From Eubacteriales bacterium (GTDB taxonomy: Bacteria; Bacillota; Clostridia; Oscillospirales; Butyricicoccaceae): a DNA stretch of 60,629 nt. Location of the stretch: the NCBI GenBank assembly GCA_030540435.1, contig JAUNWG010000006.1, positions 1-60,629 on the forward strand. Direction: 5' to 3'. A program made the position numbers and the translations under genes. How positions within the stretch are numbered: the first letter of the stretch is position 1; each line of letters opens with the position of its first letter. The notes under the pieces were generated by a model. That model saw only the letters and a list, made by a program, of their open reading frames with translations. It had not been told where the DNA came from and made no database searches. Shown here piece by piece: positions 51,031 to 60,576 of this stretch.

Positions 51031-51498
51031 ATGGCTGTAAATAAACAAGGCACCAAGCAAATCACCGCCAACAAAAAAGCCAGACACGATTATTTTATCG
51101 AGCAGGCTTATGAGTGCGGTATTGAGCTGTATGGCACGGAGGTCAAATCCATCCGGCAAGGTACCGTGAGCTTAAAGGACTCCTATTGCATTTTTCGCGA
51201 TGGTGAAATTTTTATCAAAGGCATGCATATCAGCCCGTATGAAAAGGGCAATATCTTTAATAAGGATCCGCTGCGCGAACGCAAACTGCTGATGCATAAA
51301 AAGGAGATCATGATGCTGTACGGCAAACAGAAGCAGGATGGGTATGCGCTCATCCCGTTGTCGCTGTACTTTAAAAATGCACGGGTCAAGGTCGAGCTTG
51401 GTTTATGCAAGGGCAAAAAGCTCTATGATAAACGCGAAGCTGCTGCCAAGCGTGATGCGAAGCGCGAGATCGAGCGCACGCTGAAATCGCGCCGATAA
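51031..51498 (+). CDS. smpB: SsrA-binding protein SmpB
   Basis: A 155-residue Smp[29 protein letters not shown] in two conserved pieces, LKDSYC, the ISPYEKGN loop, and a basic C-terminal tail ([16 protein letters not shown]) that enters the ribosomal mRNA channel. It delivers tmRNA to stalled ribosomes. ATG 51031 is used rather than the ATG at 51019 inside the ribosome-site region. ssrA follows 36 bases later. Confidence 0.96.
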   Translation: MAVNKQGTKQITANKKARHDYFIEQAYECGIELYGTEVKSIRQGTVSLKDSYCIFRDGEIFIKGMHISPYEKGNIFNKDPLRERKLLMHKKEIMMLYGKQKQDGYALIPLSLYFKNARVKVELGLCKGKKLYDKREAAAKRDAKREIERTLKSRR

Positions 51499-51534
51499 CA
51501 TTTATTGCTCTTTCATTGTCAATTTAGCGAATAC

Positions 51535-51888
51535 GGGGACGTACCGGTTTCGACGGGGGTGCGGAATCCGGGATAGCGGGCCGCAGTGAGGACGCTGCGT
51601 TAAAAGCCTCAACTTGTTTATAAATTAAACAACGACAATTATTCTTTACAGGCTGCCTAATTAGGCGAGCCCGTTCTGCCTGAGAGTATCGCGGCTCGGG
51701 ACAGAGCGTCATTTAGCGGTGAACGTGCGGCGGGTAAGCTTTGCCCCGCCCATGAATGATGAAGCTACCAACCCTGTAAGCCTGTCATTTGGCGTGCAGC
51801 AGCGGGAATTTTAATAAAATGACTGCGCCCGGAGAAGTCCTTGAGGAAGTACTTTCGGACAGGGGTTCGACTCCCCTCGTCTCCACCA
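51535..51888 (+). ncRNA. ssrA: Transfer-messenger RNA
   Basis: A 354-base tmRNA. The 5' end GGGGACGTACCGGTTTCGAC and the 3' end (GGGGTTCGACTCCCC T-arm, then CGTCTCCACCA) form the tRNA-like acceptor. The tag reading frame is 51628-51660 (AAC AAC GAC AAT TAT TCT TTA CAG GCT GCC TAA), giving the tag (A)NNDNYSLQAA. Pseudoknot stems follow. It lies directly after smpB and ends in a terminator. Confidence 0.97.
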
Positions 51889-51890
51889 TA

Positions 51891-51930
51891 AGCCCACCGT
51901 AATTTTCACGGAATTACGGTGGGCTTTTCC
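51891..51930 (+). terminator. Terminator after ssrA
   Basis: AGCCCACCGTAATT (51891-51904) pairs perfectly with AATTACGGTGGGCT (51912-51925), followed by TTT. Confidence 0.9.
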
Positions 51931-52000
51931 CATATTGCGCATATCATATAAGCTTTTATAATAGACATTATAACCGGGAATTTCGGAAGGAATTATCACG

Positions 52001-52468
52001 ATGCATATACGAAGATTTCAAGTCAAAGACGCAGAAGAAGTTTCTATATTGATTGCGACGACACTCAGGACAACCAATGCAAAGGACTACACTTCAGAAT
52101 ATATTGAAAAGGAAGTAGCCAGTTTGCAGCCTGAAAATATATTGGAGCGGGCGAGTTGGACGCATTTTTATGTTGTGTGCGATAACGATAAGATTGTGGG
52201 ATGCGGCGCGATCGGCCCATACTGGGGGAAAGAAGATGAAAGCAGTCTGTTCACTATTTTTGTTCTGCCTTCATACCAAGGGAAGGGCATTGGAACAGAG
52301 ATAATACAAACGCTTGAACGAGATGAATATTTTTTAAGGGCAAAAAGGGTTGAGATACCGGCCTCCATTACAGGGACGCCGTTTTATAGAAAGATGGGAT
52401 ATGACTATAAAAACGGAATCAAAGAACCGGATGCCGAGGGGCTGTTGCGGTTAGAGAAATTTCGATAG
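52001..52468 (+). CDS. GNAT-family N-acetyltransferase
   Basis: A 155-residue GNAT: N-terminal RRFQVKDAEEVSILI, the acetyl-CoA loop VLPSYQGKGIGTEII near residue 90, and the C-terminal TPFYRKMGYDY motif. It transfers an acetyl group to an unknown amine. It is monocistronic, with AAGGAA upstream. Confidence 0.9.
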   Translation: MHIRRFQVKDAEEVSILIATTLRTTNAKDYTSEYIEKEVASLQPENILERASWTHFYVVCDNDKIVGCGAIGPYWGKEDESSLFTIFVLPSYQGKGIGTEIIQTLERDEYFLRAKRVEIPASITGTPFYRKMGYDYKNGIKEPDAEGLLRLEKFR

Positions 52469-52551
52469 ATTTCGGCTTGTCGGGGTGAATACCACACTGG
52501 ATAGCTGACGATTCGTGTTGGTCTGCCCGTTCATAAAATCGGACAAGTAAC

Positions 52552-52592
52552 AAAAGCCGCTGTTTGGAATGATCCATTCAGCGGCTTTTTGC
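52552..52592. terminator. Bidirectional terminator
   Basis: AAAAGCCGCTG (52552-52562) pairs with CAGCGGCTTTT (52579-52589) between the GNAT gene and the toxin-antitoxin operon. Confidence 0.8.
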
Positions 52593-52609
52593 TATATTCT
52601 GTTGAAAAA

Positions 52610-52879
52610 TTAAAATTCATAATGTGACCACATGCTGATGATTTTTACCGTCTTGGTTTGTTCTTCAACCGCATAAACGAGCCGATGCTGGATGTTTATT
52701 CTGCGTGAATATGCTCCCTGTAAATCTCCGACCAGCTTTTCATACGGCGGCGGATTTTGATACGGATCTTCACGAAGAAGATCAATCAATGCCTTTGCTT
52801 TTTTATCTAATTTAGCGGATTTTAGCTTTGAGATATCTTTTAATGCTTTCTTAAAATACACGATGGAGTACATTACCAT
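52610..52879 (-). CDS. YoeB/Txe-family mRNA interferase toxin
   Basis: An 89-residue RelE-superfamily toxin: YSIVYFKKALKDISKLK at the start, NPPPYEKLVGDLQGAYSRRINIQHRLVYAV in the core and SMWSHYEF at the end. The Arg in SRRIN and the terminal His-Tyr fit the YoeB catalytic set. Its ATG (52879) overlaps the antitoxin stop, so translation is coupled. An alternative ATG is at 52873. Confidence 0.9.
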   Translation of the reverse strand: MVMYSIVYFKKALKDISKLKSAKLDKKAKALIDLLREDPYQNPPPYEKLVGDLQGAYSRRINIQHRLVYAVEEQTKTVKIISMWSHYEF

Positions 52880-53121
52880 TCTACCCCATCTTCTGGTACG
52901 CACGCGGAAGCAGGTGTTTGGATGCCTTCTCGAATCGTATCCCGCATATTTGGAATAGAGCAGAGATATAGGGTCTCCATCAAGCCGTTATAATCCTCTT
53001 CGCTGATGACTACAGCGTTTCCATCTTTTGTGCTGATGTTTACCGGTTCATTATATTTGATCGTTTGCTCCAGCATATGAAACATGTTTTTCCGAAAATT
53101 GGTGGCATTTGTGTTAATCAT
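52873..53121 (-). CDS. YefM/Phd-family antitoxin
   Basis: An 82-residue antitoxin: the N-terminal DNA-binding part NATNFRKNMFHMLEQTIKYNEPVNIS then VVISEEDYNGLMETLYL, and a C-terminal acidic tail for toxin binding. ATG 53121 follows GGAGG. It is the first gene of the operon and probably autorepresses it. Some 95 bp separate it from the TSUP gene 3' end. Confidence 0.9.
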   Translation of the reverse strand: MINTNATNFRKNMFHMLEQTIKYNEPVNISTKDGNAVVISEEDYNGLMETLYLCSIPNMRDTIREGIQTPASACVPEDGVEW

Positions 53122-53216
53122 GTTAATCACCTCCACATCCTATGTGTACATTATAACGTACATTATCTATTCTGTCAATGAACGCTTTCTTTTTTCGAAT
53201 AAAAATGGTGGAGCAA

Positions 53217-53567
53217 TCACTTCCGCTTGGCAAACAGCTCCTTTACGCCCAGTATGAGCAGCAGCACGCCGAACAGCCGCCGGAGCCAGTCCATCGGGAT
53301 TGCACCGGCAGCAAACGAAGCCAGCGGCGAAGTGATACATCCAGCGACAGCGCACCAGATCGCGGCGCGCTTGTCCACCAGATGATGCCGGATATGCGAG
53401 ATCAGAGCGGCGGGGGCGCAGCATAGGAAGTACAATAAATTGATTCCGGCGGCAGTATATTGCGCAGTGCCTTCCATCATGGTGAGCCATAGGATGAGCA
53501 GGGAGCCGCCGCCGATCCCAAACCCGGACAGAACACCGGTGACTGCGCCGACGAGAAAGCCGCTCAT
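53217..53567 (-). CDS. TSUP (TauE/SafE) half-transporter, second subunit
   Basis: A 116-residue membrane protein with four hydrophobic helices and the TSUP start GAVTGVLSGFGIGGGSLLILWLT. Full TSUP sulfite/sulfonate exporters have about 250 residues in two related halves; this is one half as its own gene. Its ATG overlaps the stop of the other half (ATGA). Confidence 0.85.
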   Translation of the reverse strand: MSGFLVGAVTGVLSGFGIGGGSLLILWLTMMEGTAQYTAAGINLLYFLCCAPAALISHIRHHLVDKRAAIWCAVAGCITSPLASFAAGAIPMDWLRRLFGVLLLILGVKELFAKRK

Positions 53568-53926
53568 AGCAGCAGTACCGCGCGGATACCGCCCCACAGG
53601 AGCAGCAGGGCAAAAGCCTTGCGCAGCAACGGGACAGAAACCTTGGAAAATACGATACCGGACAGCAAGCCGCCGACTGCACCGCCCAGCAGATAGGGCA
53701 TTGCGTCCGACAGCAGGATGCCGCCCTTCCAGAAATAAACCAGAGCGCTGACAGCGGAAAGCGGGAAAATCACGGCAACAGAGGTTGCAAATGCATTTTT
53801 CTGCTGCATACCGAGCCAGCCGGTAAACAATGGAACGAGAAATAATCCGCCGCCGGAGCCGAAAAAGCCGTTTGCCGCCCCGGCACATGCGCCGATCACC
53901 AGATATTTGGTGCGGTCAGCTATCAT
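53564..53926 (-). CDS. TSUP (TauE/SafE) half-transporter, first subunit
   Basis: A 120-residue membrane protein: GACAGAANGFFGSGGGLFLVPLF near residue 12, then three further helices. GGGAGG precedes the ATG at 53926. With the next gene it makes up the equivalent of a full 8-helix TSUP transporter for sulfite, sulfonates or a similar anion. The two gene products probably form a heterodimer or heterotetramer. Confidence 0.85.
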   Translation of the reverse strand: MIADRTKYLVIGACAGAANGFFGSGGGLFLVPLFTGWLGMQQKNAFATSVAVIFPLSAVSALVYFWKGGILLSDAMPYLLGGAVGGLLSGIVFSKVSVPLLRKAFALLLLWGGIRAVLLL

Positions 53927-53953
53927 GAAAAAACCTCCCTTTTTGAAGCATGG

Positions 53954-53988
53954 AAAAAGCACGCCACATTGCCATGGCGTGCTTTTAT
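53954..53988 (-). terminator. Terminator after the EIIA-like gene
   Basis: AAAGCACGCCA and TGGCGTGCTTT form an 11-bp stem flanked by A and T runs. Confidence 0.75.
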
Positions 53989-54029
53989 CGTAATCAGAAA
54001 GCGAGGGTTTTATACAGTTTTATGGGAAA

Positions 54030-54494
54030 TCAGCCGATGCATTCACAGGACATGATGCGCGATTTTCCGCTGATAACGTCGCCGCTCATCACGCTGACAT
54101 CTTCAGCCGGCAGGTTGGTCAGGATACAGGATAATTCAACGTGACCGCCGCGCGCCTGAATGTCCTGGATATTACAGGAGAACAGCGGTGCGCCCTGCTT
54201 TACAACATTGCCCGGCTGGACAAAGAATGTGCACGCAGCGTCGGTAGAAATGCCGGTATCTGCACACAGCATCAATTCGACATCATGGGCGGTATCCAGA
54301 ATAACGACCGCGTGATGCGACGGAGAAACAGAAGTGACCATGCAGTCAAACGGAGCGGTAACGGTGTCCTCGGTCGGGATAATTGTAACGCCGTTGCCCA
54401 GCATACCTCGGCTCAGATCAATGTCATGGGATGCTTCGATCGGCACACACTTGCCGGTGGCCGGTGCGATGAAATTATAAGTGGTAGTAGTCAT
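54030..54494 (-). CDS. PTS EIIA(Glc)-like domain protein lacking the phosphorylated histidine
   Basis: A 154-residue stand-alone EIIA-glucose fold: N-terminal APATGKCVPIEASHD, GNGVTIIPTEDTVTAPFDCMVTSV, SHHAVVILDTAHDVELML, and VVKQGAPLFSCNIQDI. The first active-site histidine (in HHA) is kept, but the phosphoryl-accepting one (His90 of E. coli, in FVHFG) is Cys (MLCADTG). The protein therefore probably does not carry phosphate and may be regulatory. The start is ATG 54494, or 54503. No other PTS genes are adjacent. Confidence 0.85.
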   Translation of the reverse strand: MTTTTYNFIAPATGKCVPIEASHDIDLSRGMLGNGVTIIPTEDTVTAPFDCMVTSVSPSHHAVVILDTAHDVELMLCADTGISTDAACTFFVQPGNVVKQGAPLFSCNIQDIQARGGHVELSCILTNLPAEDVSVMSGDVISGKSRIMSCECIG

Positions 54495-54803
54495 AGGAAT
54501 CATCTTCTCCTCGTGAAGAAAAAATATATGATAAGCACCTTGTGGTGTACTTTTTGGTGCAAAATGAGTTTCCCATAAATTGCCTATCTTTTCAATAGGT
54601 AGATTTCACAAGAAAAAGTGATGATACGAATTGCACATGTAGAAACTGCATAATTTGGTCAATTGACATAAATTCTTGTTTGAAACATGTTTAATTGTGC
54701 TAAAAATAGTGTGATATATTTGTATATAACGCGCATGATAGAAGGGAAATGCCTCTGATTGGAAAATCCAGTCAGAGGCATGGCTTTTTTAAAAAATTAA
54801 ATG
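54495..54803. other. Intergenic region with one hairpin
   Basis: About 300 bp, AT-rich, probably carrying the EIIA-like gene's promoter. A perfect-but-one stem GCCTCTGATTGG (54751-54762) with CCAGTCAGAGGC (54768-54779) near the right side probably ends the leftward gene at 54804. Nothing else was recognised. Confidence 0.5.
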
Positions 54804-55442
54804 TCAGTTGCCGCCGGACATAGCCTGCTTGATACCGGCATCGACGAGGGTATCCAGGCTTTCCGCCAGCTGTTTTGCGCTTTCCGGTACATCTGCACCG
54901 CTGTCCTCCAGCTCCTGGATACCGGCCTTGACTTCGTCAAGGGCATCCAGTGCGGTGGGCGCCAGCTTAGCCAGCTTGAGCTTTGCGTTCAGGCTGCTGA
55001 GGTCGCCGCTGTCCAGCAGGTCGGTAAGATCTTCTGCTGCGTCAGCGTAGGAATCTGCCGCATTGGCAAAATGCTGATGTGCACCCGAAAGGGTTTCCGG
55101 TGCTTCCACATCCGCAAGCTGCTGGATCGAATCGCCGATGGACGTGATGAAATCCGACAGGATCTCACGGTCGGATGCGCCGGCAGCGCGGCGCTCTTCC
55201 ATCTGTCCGGCAGCGTTGGTCTGCATGTCGAGCAGGGAATCAAAGGTCACTGCCAGACGTGCACAATAATCATCCATATCCTGCTGGAGCTGGTCTTTTG
55301 TAGGCTGTTCCGCCTGCTGTGCCTGTGCAGCCTGCTGCAGCTGCTCCGCTTGCTGCGCGTTCCGTCTGCTGATGCCTGCGATGGCGCAGATGATAATGAC
55401 TGTGGCGCATACAAGCAAAATGATCGCGGTTCTCTTTTTCAT
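54804..55442 (-). CDS. Membrane-anchored extracytoplasmic helical protein, unknown function
   Basis: A 212-residue protein: a short basic N-terminus and one hydrophobic helix (IILLVCATVIIICAIAG, residues 5-21), a Gln/Ala-rich linker (about 28-50), then a helical domain rich in Asp, Ala and Leu. No motif was recognised. ATG 55442 lies six bases beyond the prfB stop (the prfB stop and a GTG overlap), so it is probably cotranscribed with prfB. It is either a signal anchor or an uncleaved signal peptide. Confidence 0.65.
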   Translation of the reverse strand: MKKRTAIILLVCATVIIICAIAGISRRNAQQAEQLQQAAQAQQAEQPTKDQLQQDMDDYCARLAVTFDSLLDMQTNAAGQMEERRAAGASDREILSDFITSIGDSIQQLADVEAPETLSGAHQHFANAADSYADAAEDLTDLLDSGDLSSLNAKLKLAKLAPTALDALDEVKAGIQELEDSGADVPESAKQLAESLDTLVDAGIKQAMSGGN

Positions 55443-55447
55443 AGGCG

Positions 55448-56575
55448 TCACTTCGCTGCCAGCTCGCCGGTCGCCTGTGCCGTCAGGTAAGCGTTGATGA
55501 AGCCGTCGATATCGCCATCCATGACCGCGTCGATGTTGCTGTTTTCATAGGCGGTGCGGGTATCCTTTGCCAGCGTGTACGGCATAAAGACATAGGAGCG
55601 GATCTGGCTGCCCCATTCGATCTTTTTCTGGTCGCCCTTGATGTCGGAAATCTTATCCAGATGCTCGCGTTCCTTGATCTCTACCAGCTTTGCGCGCAGC
55701 ATTTTCATACAGTTGTCGCGGTTCTGGAACTGGCTGCGTTCGGTCTGGCAGCTTACCACAATGCCGGTTGGCTTGTGAGTCAGGCGCACGGCAGACGAGG
55801 TCTTGTTGATGTGCTGGCCGCCCGCGCCGGAGGAGCGGTAGACCTGCATGTCGATATCCTCCGGACGGATATCCACTTCGGTGTCATCGTCGATTTCCGG
55901 CATGACTTCGACCGCGGAGAATGAGGTGTGGCGGCGTCCCGACGAATCAAACGGGGAAATGCGGACCAGGCGGTGTACGCCGGACTCGCTCTTGAGGAAG
56001 CCGTATGCGTTTTCACCCTCGATCAGGATGGACGCAGATTTCAGGCCGGCGTCGTCGCCCTCGAGGTAATCGAGGATTTTATAGGTGTAGCCGTGACGCT
56101 CTGTCCAGCGGGTATACATGCGGTACAGCATCTCGCACCAGTCCTGCGCCTCTGTTCCGCCAGCGCCTGCATGGAACGACAGAATGGCATTGTTGGCGTC
56201 ATATTCACCGAGCAGCAGGGTTGCCAGCTTGCGGCGGTCAAGCTCGTCTGACAGCGCGTCAAAGCCCTCCTTCAGCTCGTCCAGCATGGATTCATCCTCC
56301 ATTTCGATCGCCAGCTCACACAGAGTCAGCAGGTCCTCGTGCTGGGCGCACAGGTGGCGATAGCCCTCTATTTTGTCTTTCAGCGCCTTGGTGCGCTGCA
56401 GGATCTTCTGCGACTTTTCCATATCATCCCAGAAGCCCGGCTCACTTGCGCGGTTTTCCAGCTCTTCGACTTCTTCTGCGGCGTGCTCCAGGTCATACGC
56501 CTGTCCAAGCTCTTCGATCGCGGGCTGGAGGGCAGTTAATTTCTGTTTGTATTCTTCAAATTCAATGAGTGCCAA
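55448..56575 (-). CDS. prfB: Peptide chain release factor 2
   Basis: A 375-residue RF2: the anticodon-like loop and the GGQ motif (RSSGAGGQHINKTSSAVRLTH in two pieces) near residue 245, and the SPF motif region RISPFDSSGRRHTS near residue 210. It recognises UGA and UAA. The gene reads through its N-terminal region in one frame; the usual in-frame UGA frameshift site near codon 26 is absent (GCG TAT GAC CTG here). The start is TTG 56575 after GAGGAG. Confidence 0.94.
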   Translation of the reverse strand: MALIEFEEYKQKLTALQPAIEELGQAYDLEHAAEEVEELENRASEPGFWDDMEKSQKILQRTKALKDKIEGYRHLCAQHEDLLTLCELAIEMEDESMLDELKEGFDALSDELDRRKLATLLLGEYDANNAILSFHAGAGGTEAQDWCEMLYRMYTRWTERHGYTYKILDYLEGDDAGLKSASILIEGENAYGFLKSESGVHRLVRISPFDSSGRRHTSFSAVEVMPEIDDDTEVDIRPEDIDMQVYRSSGAGGQHINKTSSAVRLTHKPTGIVVSCQTERSQFQNRDNCMKMLRAKLVEIKEREHLDKISDIKGDQKKIEWGSQIRSYVFMPYTLAKDTRTAYENSNIDAVMDGDIDGFINAYLTAQATGELAAK

Positions 56576-56733
56576 AGCTAAACTCTCCTCGCAATTACAG
56601 ATTGATGTATTTTATTTATGATTATTCAACTTAATATTATAGTAAAATCCATCGTAGAAGTAAAGATTTTTTTGACGAAATGGAGAAAAAGCGGTGAATT
56701 CACAAAAAATTAGTTTTTCTTGCATGTGATTTG

Positions 56734-56742
56734 TGCTATAAT
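56734..56742 (+). promoter_or_regulatory. Extended -10 promoter of secA
   Basis: TGCTATAAT (56734-56742) is an extended -10 element, 72 bases upstream of the secA ATG. No clear -35 is seen. Confidence 0.55.
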
Positions 56743-56814
56743 GCAGAGTGAATGACTAACGGCAGTGCAGACTGGCTGCTGCCGGCATCAAATGTTAGAG
56801 AGGAACTTTTACGA

Positions 56815-59649
56815 ATGGCTCGTTTTTTAGACAAGATTTTTGGCACGCACAGTGACCATGAGCTGAAAAAGATCCGCCCCATCGCAGATAAGGTAGATGC
56901 GCTGGAGGACGAATACAAAAAGCTCACGGACGCACAGCTGCGCGCAAAAACAGATGAATTTAAAAAGCGCTATCAGGACGGCGAATCGCTGGACGATCTG
57001 CTGCCGGAGGCGTTTGCAACCATGCGCGAGGCTGCATGGCGCGTATTGGGTATGCGGCATTACCGCGTGCAGGTTATCGGCGGCATTGTCCTGCATCAGG
57101 GACGTATCGCTGAGATGAAGACTGGTGAAGGTAAGACGCTGGTGGCAACGCTGCCGGCTTATTTGAATGCATTGACAGGAAAAGGCGTACACATCGTTAC
57201 CGTCAACGATTACCTTGCAAAGCGCGACAGCGAATGGATGGGTAAGGTTTACCGCTTCCTTGGTCTGACAGTCGGTCTGGTCATTCATGATATTCAGCCG
57301 GACCAGCGCAAGCCGATGTACGAAGCGGATATCACATATGGCACAAACAATGAATTTGGCTTTGATTACCTGCGCGACAACATGGCGATTTATAAGCAGA
57401 ATATGGTACAGCGTGGACATGCCTTTGCGGTCGTCGATGAGGTGGACTCCATCCTGATCGACGAGGCGCGCACCCCGCTTATCATTTCCGGTAAGGGTGA
57501 CAAATCTACCGACCTGTACCAGCAGGCGGAGAACTTTGCGTGCCGTCTGAAGTGCTATCGCATCAAGGAGACCGACGACAAGATCGACGTCGAGGAGGAA
57601 GGCAAGCGTCTGTGCCGCGAGGAAGAAGAGCGCAAGGCAAACCCGGATAAGGCAAAGCCGCTGACCGACGAAGACCGCCAGATTTTGGAGCAGATCAACG
57701 CGGATTATGTTGTCGATGAGAAGGCAAAGACCGCGACCCTTTCCGCAAACGGTCAGAAGAAGGCGGAGCAGTATTTTAATGTTGCAAACCTGTCCGACCC
57801 GGATAACGCAACGCTGGCACACCATATCAATCAGGCGATCCGTGCGCATGGCATCATGCAGCGCGATGTCGATTATGTTGTCCGTGACAATGAGATCATC
57901 ATTGTCGACGAGTTTACCGGCCGTCTGATGTTTGGACGCCGCTACAACGAGGGCCTGCATCAGGCAATCGAGGCAAAGGAGCACGTACAGGTACAGCGCG
58001 AGAGCAAGACGCTGGCGACCATCACATTCCAGAACTATTTCCGTATGTACGGCAAGCTGTCTGGTATGACCGGTACGGCGCTGACCGAGGAAGATGAATT
58101 CCGCGAGATCTACAAGCTGGACGTTATCGAGATCCCGACCAACCGCCCGGTTATCCGCGTGGACAACGTGGATTGCGTTTACCGCTCTGAGGCAGGCAAG
58201 TTCCGTGCGGTCATTCAGAAGATCAAGGAATGCCACGAAAAGAACCAGCCAATTCTGGTCGGTACGGTTTCTATCGATAAGAGTGAGGTGCTGTCCAAGC
58301 TGCTCAAGCGCGAGGGCATCCCGCATAATGTGCTGAACGCGAAGTTCCATGAGAAGGAAGCGGAGATCGTTGCGCAGGCAGGCCGCCTTGGCGCAGTTAC
58401 GATTGCGACCAACATGGCGGGCCGTGGTACGGATATCGTGCTGGGCGGCAACCCGGAATATATGGCGATCAGCGCCATGCGCAAGGCAGGCTTCGAGGAG
58501 GAGATCATCAACGAGGCGAACGGCTTTGCGGAAACGGACAATCCGGAGATTTTGCAGGCGCGCGAGGAATTCCAGCGCCATTATAAGCAGTTCAAGCAGC
58601 AGACCGATGCGGATGCGGAGCTTGTCCGTGCGGCAGGTGGTCTGTGCATCCTCGGTACCGAGCGTCACGAATCCCGTCGTATCGACAATCAGCTGCGCGG
58701 CCGTGCCGGTCGTCAGGGCGACCCGGGCGAATCCAACTTCTACATTTCGATGGAAGACGACCTGATGCGCCTGTTTGGTTCAGACCGTGTCATGGGTATG
58801 CTCGACCGGATGGGCATGGACGACGATACGCCGATCGACCAGAAGATGCTGTCCGGCGCGATCGAAAGCGCACAGAAGAAGGTCGAGTCCCGCAACTTTG
58901 CGATCCGTAAAAATGTCCTGCAGTACGACGATGTGCTCAACACCCAGCGTGAGGTCATCTATGGGCAGCGTCAGGATGTGCTGGACGGACGTGACCTCAA
59001 GGAATCCATCCTGAACATGGTGGACAGTGTGGTAGATACCACCGTGCGCGGCGTATTGGGCGAAAAGTCGTATGTCGAGCAGGAGGATATTGAAACAATC
59101 AAGCATCATTTCCTTGGCATGTTCCTGCAGGAGGACGATCTGGTATTCACCAACGACGAGCTGAATGACCTGCAGCCGGAGGCGCTGACAGATGAGATCT
59201 GTGAGATCGCCCATGCGATCTATGAGGAGAAGGAGCAGGCACTGACGCCGAATGTTATGCGTGAGCTGGAGCGCGTGATCCTGCTGCGCAACGTAGATGA
59301 AAAGTGGATGGAGCATATCGACGCAATGACCGAGCTGCGCAACGGCATCCGCCTGCGTGCCTTTGGTCAGCATGACCCTGTTGTCGAATATAAGAAGGAA
59401 GGCTCCAATATGTTCGACACGATGATCGCGTTCATCCGTGAGGACACCGTCCGCATGATGTATACCGCACGTGTGCGCGTACAGCAGCCGCCGCAGCGGC
59501 AGAAGGTCGCTGAGGAATGGGGTACGTCGGGCGACGGCACCACCGCCAAGACCCCGCAGCGCGCGGTAAAGAAGCCGGGGCGGAATGATCCGTGCCCCTG
59601 CGGCAGCGGCAAGAAATACAAAAAATGCTGCGGCAGAAATCAGAAATAA
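56815..59649 (+). CDS. secA: Preprotein translocase ATPase SecA
   Basis: A 944-residue SecA: Walker [15 protein letters not shown] near residue 100, the [13 protein letters not shown] box near residue 207, [15 protein letters not shown], the [13 protein letters not shown] motif near residue 540, and a C-terminal zinc-binding tail [17 protein letters not shown] for SecB/phospholipid contact. It drives protein export through SecYEG. ATG 56815 follows AGAGGAA; an earlier in-frame ATG at 56752 adds 21 residues that are unlike the family. Confidence 0.97.
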   Translation: MARFLDKIFGTHSDHELKKIRPIADKVDALEDEYKKLTDAQLRAKTDEFKKRYQDGESLDDLLPEAFATMREAAWRVLGMRHYRVQVIGGIVLHQGRIAEMKTGEGKTLVATLPAYLNALTGKGVHIVTVNDYLAKRDSEWMGKVYRFLGLTVGLVIHDIQPDQRKPMYEADITYGTNNEFGFDYLRDNMAIYKQNMVQRGHAFAVVDEVDSILIDEARTPLIISGKGDKSTDLYQQAENFACRLKCYRIKETDDKIDVEEEGKRLCREEEERKANPDKAKPLTDEDRQILEQINADYVVDEKAKTATLSANGQKKAEQYFNVANLSDPDNATLAHHINQAIRAHGIMQRDVDYVVRDNEIIIVDEFTGRLMFGRRYNEGLHQAIEAKEHVQVQRESKTLATITFQNYFRMYGKLSGMTGTALTEEDEFREIYKLDVIEIPTNRPVIRVDNVDCVYRSEAGKFRAVIQKIKECHEKNQPILVGTVSIDKSEVLSKLLKREGIPHNVLNAKFHEKEAEIVAQAGRLGAVTIATNMAGRGTDIVLGGNPEYMAISAMRKAGFEEEIINEANGFAETDNPEILQAREEFQRHYKQFKQQTDADAELVRAAGGLCILGTERHESRRIDNQLRGRAGRQGDPGESNFYISMEDDLMRLFGSDRVMGMLDRMGMDDDTPIDQKMLSGAIESAQKKVESRNFAIRKNVLQYDDVLNTQREVIYGQRQDVLDGRDLKESILNMVDSVVDTTVRGVLGEKSYVEQEDIETIKHHFLGMFLQEDDLVFTNDELNDLQPEALTDEICEIAHAIYEEKEQALTPNVMRELERVILLRNVDEKWMEHIDAMTELRNGIRLRAFGQHDPVVEYKKEGSNMFDTMIAFIREDTVRMMYTARVRVQQPPQRQKVAEEWGTSGDGTTAKTPQRAVKKPGRNDPCPCGSGKKYKKCCGRNQK

Positions 59650-59664
59650 GGCGAACAGAATATC

Positions 59665-60546
59665 ATGAAACGCAATTTCTATCTGATCTTTATTCTTGTG
59701 GCAGGTCTGTGCGGCGCAGCGTTGCGCTGCACCTGCCTGCTGTATGGCTATGAAGCCGAAACGGGGCTTCCGAAGGAAGGGTATCTTCCGGCAATGCTGC
59801 TGGTGGCGCTGACGGCCATCGTGGTCATTGTGGCGGCAGTGCTGTCGCGTACATGGTTTCAGCCGTGTGCGGAAAAGAGCTTTGAGCAGCTGTTTGGCGG
59901 TATGCCGTGGAGCGGCATTTTGTGCCTGCTGTGCGGCATCGGCATGGCGGTATTTTCTGTGCAGGGCATCCTTTGGCTGCCGGACCAGCTTGCAGAGCAG
60001 TACCTGTTTGAGGGCAATGAGATCATCATGCCCAGCCCGTTGATTACCGGCGCGACAGCGCTGGTATGGGTGCTGAGCTTTGCGGCGGGTATGTGTGTCA
60101 TCGTGCTGTCGGTGTGGCAGCGCGGCAAAAAGCCGGCTGGCAAGCGCACGGGACTGCTCACCACAATACCGATGTTCTGGTGTTGCCTTGACCTCATTAT
60201 GGTCTACCATCAAAACAGCGGGAATCCGGTGCTTTCAGATTACAGCTATACGCTGCTGCTCATCATTGCCGTTATGACGGCGTTTTACAGCATGGGCGGT
60301 TTTCTGTATGCAGCGAAACGACCGGCAGCGCGGTTCTTTGCATCCGCAGGTGTGGCAGTATATCTGGCGCTCATGCAGATGGGCGGCATGGCTGTCTGGA
60401 GTATGCTGGAGACATCCGGCATGGGGATCTTACAGCTGTTGGGCACCGGGACGGCGCTCCGCATGGACATCTATCTGATGACCGGTATCTACCTGCTGCT
60501 CCAGTTGGGGCATGCGATAAACCGGAGCAGAATCGAAGCACAATAA
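59665..60546 (+). CDS. Multi-pass membrane protein of unknown function
   Basis: A 293-residue protein with about eight hydrophobic segments (for example FYLIFILVAGLCGAAL at the start and LLLIIAVMTAFYSMGGFLYA near residue 200). No family motif was recognised. It starts 15 bases after secA and may be cotranscribed with it. The topology loosely recalls DmsC-type quinone-linked anchors, but I see no conserved histidine pattern that would support this. Confidence 0.75.
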   Translation: MKRNFYLIFILVAGLCGAALRCTCLLYGYEAETGLPKEGYLPAMLLVALTAIVVIVAAVLSRTWFQPCAEKSFEQLFGGMPWSGILCLLCGIGMAVFSVQGILWLPDQLAEQYLFEGNEIIMPSPLITGATALVWVLSFAAGMCVIVLSVWQRGKKPAGKRTGLLTTIPMFWCCLDLIMVYHQNSGNPVLSDYSYTLLLIIAVMTAFYSMGGFLYAAKRPAARFFASAGVAVYLALMQMGGMAVWSMLETSGMGILQLLGTGTALRMDIYLMTGIYLLLQLGHAINRSRIEAQ

Positions 60547-60576
60547 AACATAACAAAAAGAGCATGATAGCAGGTG

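Noticed and set aside
58780..60213. A 477-codon minus-strand frame opposite secA and the membrane protein
   Set aside because: The opposing secA frame is certain, and the mirror frame has no start signal or motif.
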